Source: Firmicutes bacterium CAG:534
GTDB lineage: Bacteria; Bacillota; Clostridia; Lachnospirales; Lachnospiraceae
Reading direction: 5' to 3'
NCBI GenBank assembly: GCA_000436115.1
Contig: FR894558.1
Coordinates: forward strand, 217,922-276,108
DNA length: 58,187 bases
Translations under genes and position numbers: made by a program
The notes under the pieces: model-generated
What the model was told of the DNA's origin: nothing
What the model saw: only the letters and a program-made list of their open reading frames with translations
Databases searched by the model: none
Shown here: piece after piece, positions 24,767-32,202 of the stretch
Numbering within the stretch: position 1 is the first letter of the stretch
How the letters are laid out: each line of letters opens with the position of its first letter

Positions 24767-24797
24767 TTCATTTAGAACTTTTACAGGGGTGTTTCTT

Positions 24798-25682
24798 ATG
24801 AGTTTTTTATCTTATTTGATCAACGGAATTAGTCTTGGAAGTGTATATGCGATCATTGCACTGGGATATACCATGGTATACGGAATTGCCAAAATGCTGA
24901 ATTTTGCACATGGCGATGTCATCATGGTCGGAGGATTTACAATCTTTTATGCTGTCAGCATGCAGAGCTGGCCTCCACTTGTAGGTGTTTTGATTGCCGT
25001 GGTACTATGTACTGTCCTCGGAATTACCATTGAATATATCGCCTACAGACCGCTTCGGCAGGCGGCGTCTTCACTGGCAGTCCTGATTACAGCCATTGGT
25101 GTCAGCTACCTTTTGCAGAACCTGGCATTACTGCTATTTGGTGCAAATCCCAAGGCTTTTACCTCTGTGGTAACAGTACCTGCTTTAAAGCTTGCAGATG
25201 GCCAGCTTACCATTTCAGGAGAGACCATTGTGACCATCGTATCCTGTCTTGTTATTATGACAGGACTCATGATCTTTATTAACAAAACAAAAGCAGGACA
25301 GGCTATGCTTGCTGTAGCAGAAGATAAGGGAGCCGCACAACTTATGGGAATTAATGTAAACGGAACCATTTCCCTTACCTTTGCCATCGGTTCGGCGCTG
25401 GCCGCGATTGCCGGAATGCTTTTGTGTTCCGCCTATCCAACCCTGACTCCCTATACAGGCTCCATGCCGGGTATTAAGGCTTTCGTAGCTGCGGTATTCG
25501 GAGGGATCGGTTCTATCCCCGGAGCGCTGATCGGAGGAATTGTGCTTGGAATCATTGAAATTTTAAGTAAAGCATATATTTCTTCACAGCTTGCAGATGC
25601 CATAGTATTTATGGTTCTGATTATTGTTCTTCTTGTAAAGCCTACAGGTATTCTGGGCAAAAAGATTCAGGAAAAGGTTTAG
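24798..25682 (+). CDS. livH: Branched-chain amino acid ABC transporter permease LivH
   Basis: A 294-residue permease with about eight hydrophobic segments. SYLINGISLGSVYAIIALGYTMVYGIAKMLNFAHGD is the typical LivH N-terminus, here described in parts, and RQAASSLAVLITAIGVSYLLQN and AEDKGAAQLMGIN (the cytoplasmic EAA-like loop) follow. It forms the channel with LivM. ATG 24798 has AGGGGTG 6 bases upstream; longer in-frame extensions would pass through the stem-loop and are unlikely. Confidence 0.94.
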   Translation: MSFLSYLINGISLGSVYAIIALGYTMVYGIAKMLNFAHGDVIMVGGFTIFYAVSMQSWPPLVGVLIAVVLCTVLGITIEYIAYRPLRQAASSLAVLITAIGVSYLLQNLALLLFGANPKAFTSVVTVPALKLADGQLTISGETIVTIVSCLVIMTGLMIFINKTKAGQAMLAVAEDKGAAQLMGINVNGTISLTFAIGSALAAIAGMLLCSAYPTLTPYTGSMPGIKAFVAAVFGGIGSIPGALIGGIVLGIIEILSKAYISSQLADAIVFMVLIIVLLVKPTGILGKKIQEKV

Positions 25683-25694
25683 GAGGGCATGACA

Positions 25695-26762
25695 ATGAAA
25701 GCATTAAAGAAAAACAGGAAGTTAATGGACAATCTGATCATCTATGGAATTGTGATCGCTGCATACATTATCATGCAGATCATGATCAGCTCTGGAAATG
25801 TCTCCAGTCTGATGCAGGGACTTTTGGTTCCTCTCTGTGTTTATGTGATCCTGGCAATTTCCCTGAACCTGACCGTAGGTATTTTGGGAGAACTGAGCCT
25901 TGGCCATGCAGGATTTATGTGCGTGGGCGCTTTTACAGGAGCTTTTTTCTCTAAATGTACACAGGATGTAATCACCGTTGCACCGCTGCGGTTTATTCTT
26001 GCGATCCTGATCGGAGCTGTTTGCGCCGGTCTGATCGGCGTACTGATCGGTATGCCGGTGCTTCGCCTGAAGGGAGATTATCTTGCTATCGTAACCCTGG
26101 CATTTGGGGAGATCATTAAGAATATTGTTAATATACTTTATATCGGGAAAGACGAAAACGGATTTCATTTTTCCATGAAAGATTCCCTTTCCCTTGGCCT
26201 TACCGAGAACGGACAGGTCATTATAAACGGAGCGCAGGGTATTACCGGTACTCCAAAGGACTCTACCTTTACCATGGGTGTGATCCTGATCCTGATCACG
26301 CTGGTTATCGTATTAAATCTGATCAATTCCAGGGACGGCCGCGCTATTATGTCTATCAGGGATAATGAAATTGCTGCAGAATCCATTGGAATTCATATTA
26401 CCAAATATAAATTGATGGCATTTTCCGTTTCAGCAGCCCTTGCCGGTGTAGCAGGTGTGCTTTATTCACACAACCTGAGCAGCCTTATGGCAACGCCCAA
26501 AAACTTCGGTTATAATATGTCGATCATGATCCTGGTATTTGTTGTTCTTGGCGGAATTGGCAATATCAGAGGATCCATTATAGCTGCTGTGATCCTGACT
26601 CTGCTTCCTGAGCTTTTGCGCGGACTGAGCAATTACCGTATGTTAATTTATTCACTTCTTCTGATTGCAATGATGCTCTTTAACTGGAGCCCCAAATTCA
26701 TTGACTTCCGGAAAAAGTATTCCTTTAAGCGTCTTTTGAATAAGAATAAGGGGGTGCAGTAA
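25695..26762 (+). CDS. livM: Branched-chain amino acid ABC transporter permease LivM
   Basis: A 355-residue permease with about nine membrane segments. SLNLTVGILGELSLGHAGFM, GVLIGMPVLRLKGDYLAIVTL, FGEII and RDNEIAAESIGI (coupling loop) are the LivM signatures. ATG 25695 was preferred because AGGAGGG is 8 bases before it; ATG 25689 is in frame but too close. It partners LivH and ends one base before livG. Confidence 0.94.
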   Translation: MKALKKNRKLMDNLIIYGIVIAAYIIMQIMISSGNVSSLMQGLLVPLCVYVILAISLNLTVGILGELSLGHAGFMCVGAFTGAFFSKCTQDVITVAPLRFILAILIGAVCAGLIGVLIGMPVLRLKGDYLAIVTLAFGEIIKNIVNILYIGKDENGFHFSMKDSLSLGLTENGQVIINGAQGITGTPKDSTFTMGVILILITLVIVLNLINSRDGRAIMSIRDNEIAAESIGIHITKYKLMAFSVSAALAGVAGVLYSHNLSSLMATPKNFGYNMSIMILVFVVLGGIGNIRGSIIAAVILTLLPELLRGLSNYRMLIYSLLLIAMMLFNWSPKFIDFRKKYSFKRLLNKNKGVQ

Positions 26763-26763
26763 C

Positions 26764-27525
26764 ATGGCAGCTTTATTAGAGACCAAAAACCTGGGCATTT
26801 CCTTTGGAGGCCTTAGAGCAGTAGATGACTTTCAGATCTCAATTAAAAAGGGACAGCTTTATGGGTTGATCGGGCCCAACGGTGCCGGTAAAACAACAGT
26901 ATTTAATCTGCTCACAGGCGTTTATAAACCGAGCGAGGGTATCATCACTCTGGACGGCCGCAATATTACAGGACTGAAAACCATTGATATTAATCAGGCC
27001 GGTATTGCAAGAACCTTCCAGAATATCCGTTTATTTAAGGAACTGACCGTTCTTGATAACGTAAAGGCAGGTCTTCACAATCATTATAAGTATTCTTTCT
27101 TTGACGGCATTTTAAGACTGCCCAAATACTATAAGGTTGAACGTGCTATGAACGAAAGGGCTATGGAGCTTTTAAAGGTCTTTGAACTGGATCAGGAAGC
27201 AGGATACCTTGCAGCAAATCTTCCTTACGGAAAGCAGCGTAAGCTTGAAATTGCAAGAGCCCTTGCCACAGAACCGAAGCTTCTTCTTTTAGATGAACCG
27301 GCAGCCGGAATGAACCCCAATGAAACAAAGGAGCTGATGGATACCATCCGTTTCGTCAGGGATAACTTTGACATGACCATCCTTCTGATCGAGCATGATA
27401 TGAAGCTGGTTTCCGGTATTTGTGAGGAACTGACCGTATTAAACTTTGGACGTATTCTTGCCCAGGGAGAAACAAGTACCGTATTAAATGATCCGCAGGT
27501 AATTACTGCATATCTGGGTGAATAA
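26764..27525 (+). CDS. livG: Branched-chain amino acid ABC transporter ATPase LivG
   Basis: A 253-residue ATPase. Walker A is GPNGAGKTT, the Q-loop lies in ARTFQNIRLF, the signature segment is LPYGKQRKLEIARAL (a variant of LSGGQ), Walker B LLLLDEPAAGMN and the switch His IEHDM. The C-terminal extension ending VITAYLGE is typical of LivG. One base separates it from livM. It pairs with LivF to power uptake. Confidence 0.95.
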   Translation: MAALLETKNLGISFGGLRAVDDFQISIKKGQLYGLIGPNGAGKTTVFNLLTGVYKPSEGIITLDGRNITGLKTIDINQAGIARTFQNIRLFKELTVLDNVKAGLHNHYKYSFFDGILRLPKYYKVERAMNERAMELLKVFELDQEAGYLAANLPYGKQRKLEIARALATEPKLLLLDEPAAGMNPNETKELMDTIRFVRDNFDMTILLIEHDMKLVSGICEELTVLNFGRILAQGETSTVLNDPQVITAYLGE

Positions 27526-27546
27526 TCTCAAGGGAGGAATTAGGCA

Positions 27547-28257
27547 ATGGCAATGCTTGAAATAAAAGATCTGGAAGTATTTTATGGAATGATACAGGCA
27601 ATTAAAGGCGTTTCCTTTGAGGTAAATGAAGGAGAGGTAATTGCGCTGATCGGTGCAAACGGAGCAGGCAAAACTACCATTCTTCATACGATTACCGGAT
27701 TGCTTGATGCAAGATGCGGATCTGTGATATTTGATGGAACAGATATTACAAAGGTTCCTGCCCACAGGATCGTTTCTATGGGAATGGCACATGTGCCGGA
27801 GGGACGTCGTGTTTTTGCCAATCTTTCTGTATACCAGAATTTGAAAATGGGAGCTTATACCAGAAAGGATAAACAGGAGATTGAAGATACCCTGAATATG
27901 GTATATGACCGTTTCCCAAGATTGAAAGAACGTCAAAATCAGATGGCAGGGACATTGAGCGGCGGCGAACAGCAGATGCTGGCTATGGGACGTGCTTTAA
28001 TGTCAAGACCCAGGATTATTTTAATGGATGAACCGTCCATGGGACTTTCTCCTATTTTTGTAAATGAAATTTTTGATATTATCAAAGAGGTCAGCGCAAG
28101 CGGAACCACCGTTTTACTGGTAGAGCAAAATGCGAAAAAAGCGCTCTCTATTTCAGACAGGGCATATGTTCTGGAAACAGGAAAAATCGTGCTGGACGGA
28201 AAAGCAGATGATCTTTTAAATAATGATTCCATCAAAAAGGCATATCTGGGAGAATAG
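27547..28257 (+). CDS. livF: Branched-chain amino acid ABC transporter ATPase LivF
   Basis: A 236-residue ATPase with Walker A GANGAGKTT, AHVPEGRRVFANLSV (LivF-specific Q-loop region), signature LSGGEQQMLAMGRAL, Walker B IILMDEPSMGLSP and VEQNAKKAL containing Gln in place of the switch His, normal for LivF. It ends KAYLGE. GGAGG precedes the start by 9 bases. It is the last gene of the livJHMGF operon; no clear terminator follows, and the next gene has its own promoter. Confidence 0.95.
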   Translation: MAMLEIKDLEVFYGMIQAIKGVSFEVNEGEVIALIGANGAGKTTILHTITGLLDARCGSVIFDGTDITKVPAHRIVSMGMAHVPEGRRVFANLSVYQNLKMGAYTRKDKQEIEDTLNMVYDRFPRLKERQNQMAGTLSGGEQQMLAMGRALMSRPRIILMDEPSMGLSPIFVNEIFDIIKEVSASGTTVLLVEQNAKKALSISDRAYVLETGKIVLDGKADDLLNNDSIKKAYLGE

Positions 28258-28270
28258 TGCAAAATAGTAT

Positions 28271-28299
28271 TTTTCATGTTTGAAAATATCTGGTATAAT
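28271..28299 (+). promoter_or_regulatory. Extended -10 promoter of the first cytidylate-kinase-like gene
   Basis: TATAAT at 28294-28299 is preceded by TGG (extended -10, TGn). A weak -35 TTTTCA lies 17 bases upstream at 28271. Transcription would start near 28306. Confidence 0.65.
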
Positions 28300-28364
28300 A
28301 ATAGTAGAAAAAATATCAGAGCGGAAATAAACAGCTTCCAAATTGCTCAGAAATGAGGACCAAC

Positions 28365-28991
28365 ATGAAAGATCATAAGATTGTAATCACGATTGCAAGA
28401 CAGTATGGCAGCGGTGGAAGAACCGTAGGAAAAATGCTTTCCGAAAAGCTGGGCGTTCATTACTATGACAAAGAGCTTATGAAGCTTGCATCAGAGGACA
28501 GCGGAATTAACGAAGCTCTTTTTGCCAACGCAGATGAAACCGTAAAGAGTACAAGATTGTTTAAGGTTGCGCACAGTGTTTATCATGGAGAGCTGATCCC
28601 GCCGGAAAGCGATGATTTTGTTTCCACACAAAATTTGTTTAATTATCAGGCAAAGGTGATCAAACGTCTTGCAGAAGAGGAATCCTGCGTAATCGTAGGA
28701 AGGTGTGCAGACTTTGTGCTGAAGGATTATGACAATGTACTCAGCGTGTTTATCCATGCGCCTCATGAATATTGCATGCAGCAGGCAGCACTAAAACACA
28801 GTATGTCTCCTAAAGATCTGGAGCGCTACATTATCAAAACAGATAAGCACAGAGCAGAATACTATAAGTATTACACCGGACGTGAATGGACAGACGCCAG
28901 AAATTATGATCTGTGCCTGGACAGTTCAAAGTTAGGATATGACAGGTGCGTGCAGGAAATCATTTCCTACATCAATGTCCGTTTCTCCTAA
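28365..28991 (+). CDS. Cytidylate-kinase-like protein (copy 1)
   Basis: A 208-residue P-loop kinase of the cytidylate kinase-like family (PF13189). The N-terminus ITIARQYGSGGRTVG is the nucleotide-binding loop, followed by HYYDKELMKLASE and VIVGRCADFVL; the C-terminal TDKHRAEYYKYYTGREWTDARNYDLCLDSS is the lid region. True substrate is unknown; it is not the ordinary Cmk. ATG 28365 has GAGGAC 5 bases upstream; ATG 28353 is possible. A paralogue with the same layout is at 34455-35084. It is a single-gene unit with its own promoter. Confidence 0.88.
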   Translation: MKDHKIVITIARQYGSGGRTVGKMLSEKLGVHYYDKELMKLASEDSGINEALFANADETVKSTRLFKVAHSVYHGELIPPESDDFVSTQNLFNYQAKVIKRLAEEESCVIVGRCADFVLKDYDNVLSVFIHAPHEYCMQQAALKHSMSPKDLERYIIKTDKHRAEYYKYYTGREWTDARNYDLCLDSSKLGYDRCVQEIISYINVRFS

Positions 28992-29002
28992 AGGATTAAG
29001 CA

Positions 29003-29368
29003 TTATCGAAACTCTGGACTGTAATAAGGAAGGATAAGATGCTTACCGGCGGTAATCTGATCGTCTGTAAGGGAATTGATGGCCATGACCTCATTAACAT
29101 AGTCCTTATGGTTTTCATAGTATTCTTTATTGCCGTATTGATCTGCATAATCCCAGATCGTATCTCCGGGGCAAACTGTAATGCTTGTATAATATTTGTA
29201 CAGGATCTGCTCATCGGCTCCCTGTGCCTTTGTACCAAAACCAAATAAAGCAAGAGACAAACCGGCTGCAATGATCATCGTGAGGAGAAACAGCATCACA
29301 TGACGTTGCAGCTGTCTTTTTCTCTTTATTCTGTTTAATCTGATCCGGCGTTCACTAATGGTATTCAT
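29003..29368 (-). CDS. LysM membrane protein, YneA-like SOS cell-division inhibitor
   Basis: A 121-residue protein with a basic cytoplasmic start (MNTISERRIRLNRIKRKRQ), one membrane segment (about 23-45) and an extracytoplasmic LysM domain (ITVCPGDTIWDYADQYGN...AINSL..DQITAGKHLILP). This is the architecture and place of B. subtilis YneA, which is divergent from lexA and delays septation after DNA damage. ATG 29368 has GAGGAT upstream. A LexA-type box lies inside its promoter. The role is inferred from architecture and context; sequence identity to YneA was not measured. Confidence 0.8.
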   Translation of the reverse strand: MNTISERRIRLNRIKRKRQLQRHVMLFLLTMIIAAGLSLALFGFGTKAQGADEQILYKYYTSITVCPGDTIWDYADQYGNKEYYENHKDYVNEVMAINSLTDDQITAGKHLILPYYSPEFR

Positions 29369-29413
29369 TCTTCTATCCTCGCTTCTGTAAAATTGATATC
29401 GAACTTTTGTGCC

Positions 29414-29425
29414 GAACATTCGTTC
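29414..29425. promoter_or_regulatory. LexA box 1 (perfect)
   Basis: GAACATTCGTTC is an exact GAAC-N4-GTTC Cheo-type LexA site. It is in the 5' untranslated part of the yneA-like gene, downstream of its start point, where bound LexA would block transcription. Confidence 0.82.
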
Positions 29426-29442
29426 CTTTTACTTATAATGGA

Positions 29443-29471
29443 ATTATAGCGAACATATATTCTGATGTCAA
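29443..29471 (-). promoter_or_regulatory. Consensus promoter of the yneA-like gene
   Basis: Read on the minus strand, TTGACA (29471-29466) and TATAAT (29448-29443) match consensus exactly and are 17 bases apart. A LexA-type box fills the spacer, so strong transcription should occur only when LexA is removed. Confidence 0.9.
29451..29462. promoter_or_regulatory. LexA box 2 (one mismatch)
   Basis: GAACATATATTC differs from GAAC-N4-GTTC at one position. It lies between the -35 and -10 boxes of the yneA-like promoter. Confidence 0.7.
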
Positions 29472-29491
29472 TACTTTCAGAGCAAAAAATC

Positions 29492-29503
29492 GAACAAATA
29501 TTT
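29492..29503. promoter_or_regulatory. LexA box 3 (weak)
   Basis: GAACAAATATTT keeps one GAAC half; the other half is ATTT. It lies just upstream of the lexA promoter and may be a low-affinity site. Confidence 0.45.
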
Positions 29504-29504
29504 G

Positions 29505-29516
29505 GAATATATGTTT
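29505..29516. promoter_or_regulatory. LexA box 4 overlapping the lexA -35
   Basis: GAATATATGTTT resembles GAAC-N4-GTTC with one change in each half and overlaps the lexA -35 box, fitting autoregulation. Confidence 0.55.
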
Positions 29517-29543
29517 GCCTTTTTAAAAATGCTGTGTTATACT
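29515..29543 (+). promoter_or_regulatory. lexA promoter
   Basis: TTGCCT (29515-29520) and TATACT (29538-29543) are 17 bases apart. The -35 overlaps LexA box 4. Transcription would start near 29550, about 50 bases before the lexA ATG. Confidence 0.75.
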
Positions 29544-29601
29544 TAATTTAGCTTAAGAAACCAATGCAGTGCGCAGAAATAAGAAAAGGGGATCAGTTAT
29601 T

Positions 29602-30219
29602 ATGGGATATGGCAAGATCAGCAGCAAACAGCAGGAAATTTTAGATTATATTAAGGATGAAATCCTGAAAAGGGGTTATCCCCCTGCAGTGAGAGAGATC
29701 TGTGAGGCAGTTCATTTGAAGTCAACCTCCTCTGTCCATGCTCATTTGGAAACCCTTGAAAAAAATGGCTATATCAGAAGGGATCCTACTAAGCCCCGCG
29801 CTATAGAGATCTGTGATGACAATTTTCAAATGGTAAGAACGGAAATGGTCAGCATCCCTGTTGTTGGAAGGGTAGCAGCCGGAGCGCCTATTCTTGCCGA
29901 GGAAAATATAGAAAGCTATTTCCCCATACCGGCAGATATGGTTCCAAGAGGGGAGTCCTTTATGCTAAAGGTAAAAGGGGATTCCATGATCAATGCAGGA
30001 ATTTTCAGCGGAGATCAGATCTTTGTAAATGCCTGCAATACTGCAAGCAACGGAGATATGGTAGTGGCGCTGATCGACGACTCTGCAACTGTTAAGACTT
30101 TTTATAAAGAAGAAGGGCATATCAGGCTTCAGCCGGAGAATGATGAAATGGATCCAATCATTGTAGAAGATTGCCAGATCCTTGGAAAAGTATATGGAGT
30201 ATTAAGAATTTTTCATTAA
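29602..30219 (+). CDS. lexA: SOS repressor LexA
   Basis: A 205-residue repressor and autoprotease. Residues 1-70 are the winged-helix domain (YPPAVREICEAVHLKSTSSVHAHL recognition region, shown in part), and the rest is the S24 peptidase domain. The cleavage site is A93-G94 in VAAGAP; the catalytic dyad is S128 (GDSM) and K165 (ATVKTF). It silences SOS genes until RecA-ssDNA triggers self-cleavage. ATG 29602 with AAAAGGGG upstream was chosen over longer frames. It is divergent from the yneA-like gene with LexA boxes between them. Confidence 0.97.
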   Translation: MGYGKISSKQQEILDYIKDEILKRGYPPAVREICEAVHLKSTSSVHAHLETLEKNGYIRRDPTKPRAIEICDDNFQMVRTEMVSIPVVGRVAAGAPILAEENIESYFPIPADMVPRGESFMLKVKGDSMINAGIFSGDQIFVNACNTASNGDMVVALIDDSATVKTFYKEEGHIRLQPENDEMDPIIVEDCQILGKVYGVLRIFH

Positions 30220-30255
30220 ACAGCAAGACTCCAATTATTGTACATATGAATGCTG

Positions 30256-30286
30256 AAAACACCATCAGGTCACTGATGGTGTTTTT
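30256..30286. terminator. Bidirectional terminator of lexA and the recombinase gene
   Basis: AAAACACCATCAG (30256-30268) and CTGATGGTGTTTT (30273-30285) form a perfect 13-bp stem with loop GTCA, flanked by A and T tracts, so it can work on both strands. Its right half contains the stop and last codons of the convergent recombinase gene. Confidence 0.9.
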
Positions 30287-31331
30287 CTCGTAATTGTACA
30301 GCATTTGCAGCTTTGCGCCTTCTGTCATCCTCAATGGCGGCATAATGTTTACGGGTGGTATTGACATCCTTATGTCCCAGCACATCTGCCACAAGATAAA
30401 TGTCTCCCGTTTCCCGGTAAAGGGCAGTACCATAGGTACTCCGAAGCTTATGGGGCGTGATTTTTTTAAGGCCGGTAACATTGGAAGCATATTTTTTGAC
30501 CAGATTTTCTACGGCCCGCACGGTAATCCTTCTGTTTTGGATCGATAAAAACAAAGCCTTTTCATGGCCCTCCAGAGGGATCATATGACAGCGTTTTTCC
30601 AAATAATCATGCAGTGCATCCGCAACCTCATCTCCAAAATAGATCACGGCTTCGTAACCGCCTTTTCTCCGGATCTTAATGCCGTTATTTTTAAAATCAA
30701 CATCATCAATATCTAATCCCACACACTCAGAAACACGGATCCCGGTTCCAAGCAAGAGTGTCAAAAGAGCCACATCACGCAGCCTGGTTTTGGAATGATA
30801 TTTCATTTGGCCTTTTGTAAGCTGATCACCTTCTTCAACCTGATCTAAGAGCATAGCTACTTCGTCAGCATCAAGACGGATAATTTCTTTTTCATGCATC
30901 TTAGGAAGCGGAACTAGCGCCGCAGGATTGGTTTTGATCAGTTCAGCGCAAAAGAAATAATTGTAAAAGCTTTTCAAAGCGGAAAGCTTTCTTTTTTTGC
31001 CCCGCTCATTATTGGTAAATTCCTTGCCATCCTTGCTGTAATAGGTAACGTGATCCATATATTCTTCAATATCTTCACGGGTGATCTGATCCAGCACAGA
31101 AAGAGGAATTTCAGTTATTTCATATTTTGAAAGATGAGGATTTTCTGTATGCAGAAATTCAAAGAAAACCCGCAGATCATAGGCATATGCCAATCTTGTT
31201 CTGGAAGAAGTATATTCCTGTATGCCCCGGAAAAACTGTTTGCAAAAGGAAGGGAGGGTAGCAACCACCTCCCGCATCCTCATGGTATTTAAATTATTCT
31301 GTTCATCATGGTAATTTTTGCTGTTTTCCAT
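30270..31331 (-). CDS. Tyrosine recombinase, XerC/XerD type
   Basis: A 353-residue tyrosine recombinase with an N-terminal core-binding (SAM-like) domain (about 30-135) and a catalytic domain. All active-site residues are visible: R199 (GTGIRVSE), K223 (RRKGG), H294 and R297 (HKLRSTYG), H320 (LGHKDVNTT) and the nucleophile Y330 (KHYA). It is a little longer than XerC/D (about 300), with an extra 15-residue N-terminus and an insertion near 170. No phage or integron genes are nearby, so a role in chromosome dimer resolution is most likely. It follows ttcA by 8 bases. Confidence 0.88.
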   Translation of the reverse strand: MENSKNYHDEQNNLNTMRMREVVATLPSFCKQFFRGIQEYTSSRTRLAYAYDLRVFFEFLHTENPHLSKYEITEIPLSVLDQITREDIEEYMDHVTYYSKDGKEFTNNERGKKRKLSALKSFYNYFFCAELIKTNPAALVPLPKMHEKEIIRLDADEVAMLLDQVEEGDQLTKGQMKYHSKTRLRDVALLTLLLGTGIRVSECVGLDIDDVDFKNNGIKIRRKGGYEAVIYFGDEVADALHDYLEKRCHMIPLEGHEKALFLSIQNRRITVRAVENLVKKYASNVTGLKKITPHKLRSTYGTALYRETGDIYLVADVLGHKDVNTTRKHYAAIEDDRRRKAANAVQLREKHHQ

Positions 31332-31339
31332 TTGGAATT

Positions 31340-32071
31340 TTAGTCCTCGTTTTTTCTTTTTAACTCAAAGCCGTCAGCGCCGTTTACAATGGCTGTAAAC
31401 ATGCGTTCCTTCACCCCGGGATTTTCCCGATTAAGGCTTCTTAAAAGCTGTTTGCAGTATTCCCGTTTGGTATAACCGTCTGCAGGGCAGGGACTTTTTA
31501 CCACCGGCAGGTTTTGCTTGTTCACAAAGCCGATCACATCCGCTTCATTCATATAAATAAGCGGCCGGATCACCGTAAGCTCGCTGCGGTCTAAGTAAGT
31601 AACCGGTGAAAAGGTATGAAATCTCCCCTCAAAAATAAGGGACATGAGCATGGTCTCCACCACATCATCCTTATGATGGGCATAAGCCACTTTATTGCAG
31701 CCAGCTTCCTTAACGGCCTGATTCAAGGCGCCCTTACGCATTTTAGCGCATAAAGAACAGGGATTTGCTTCCTTTCTGTCCTCAAAAATAATTTTTCCGA
31801 TTTCGGTTTTTACTATGGTATAGGGAACATGCAGCTTTTGGCAGAGATCTTCAATCCCTCTCAAATCCATATTCTCAAACCCCAGATCCACCGTCACGGC
31901 ATGAACAGAAAAAGAATGGGGATAAAAGCGCATCAGTCCGCTTAGTGCATAAAGAAGAGTGAGGCTGTCCTTGCCGCCGGAAATCCCAACCGCAATTTTA
32001 TCCCCGCTTTCAATCATATGGTAATCATCTACAGCCCTGCGGACACGGCTTAAAAGCTGCTGCATTTGCAT
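31340..32071 (-). CDS. ttcA: TtcA-like tRNA 2-thiocytidine synthetase
   Basis: A 243-residue PP-loop ATPase that would thiolate C32 of tRNAs. The PP-loop is GISGGKDSLTLLYAL; NPCSLCAKMRKGAL holds a CxxC and CPADGYTKREYC includes the additional Cys used for the 4Fe-4S cluster. HHKDDVVETMLM is the second substrate-binding motif. It is a little shorter than E. coli TtcA. AAAGGAAG precedes the ATG. It forms an operon with the recombinase and is divergent from the AI-2E transporter. Another TtcA/TilS-type thiolase is possible. Confidence 0.85.
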   Translation of the reverse strand: MQMQQLLSRVRRAVDDYHMIESGDKIAVGISGGKDSLTLLYALSGLMRFYPHSFSVHAVTVDLGFENMDLRGIEDLCQKLHVPYTIVKTEIGKIIFEDRKEANPCSLCAKMRKGALNQAVKEAGCNKVAYAHHKDDVVETMLMSLIFEGRFHTFSPVTYLDRSELTVIRPLIYMNEADVIGFVNKQNLPVVKSPCPADGYTKREYCKQLLRSLNRENPGVKERMFTAIVNGADGFELKRKNED

Positions 32072-32100
32072 TGCGTTTCTTCCTTTCGTAATCTCATTTT

Positions 32101-32109
32101 ATTCTACCA
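32101..32109 (-). promoter_or_regulatory. Extended -10 element for ttcA
   Basis: On the minus strand TGGTAGAAT gives a TGn extended -10 with TAGAAT. It is 30 bases upstream of the ttcA start; no good -35 box was found. Confidence 0.5.
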
Positions 32110-32148
32110 TATTTTACAGTGAAAACCATAGTATCTTTCGCAAAATGA

Positions 32149-32157
32149 TGCTATACT
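32149..32157 (+). promoter_or_regulatory. Extended -10 element for the AI-2E family gene
   Basis: TGCTATACT is a TGn extended -10 with TATACT at 32152-32157, about 45 bases before the likely ATG at 32203. The -35 region is poor. Confidence 0.55.
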
Positions 32158-32202
32158 AAAATAGTAGTTTTTATGATATAGGGAATGGGGATTTACAGAC
32201 AT

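Noticed and set aside
30270..31331. Integrase of a mobile element
   Set aside because: No attachment-site repeats, excisionase, transfer or phage genes nearby, and the gene is in an operon with ttcA beside lexA; a housekeeping Xer-type role is likelier.
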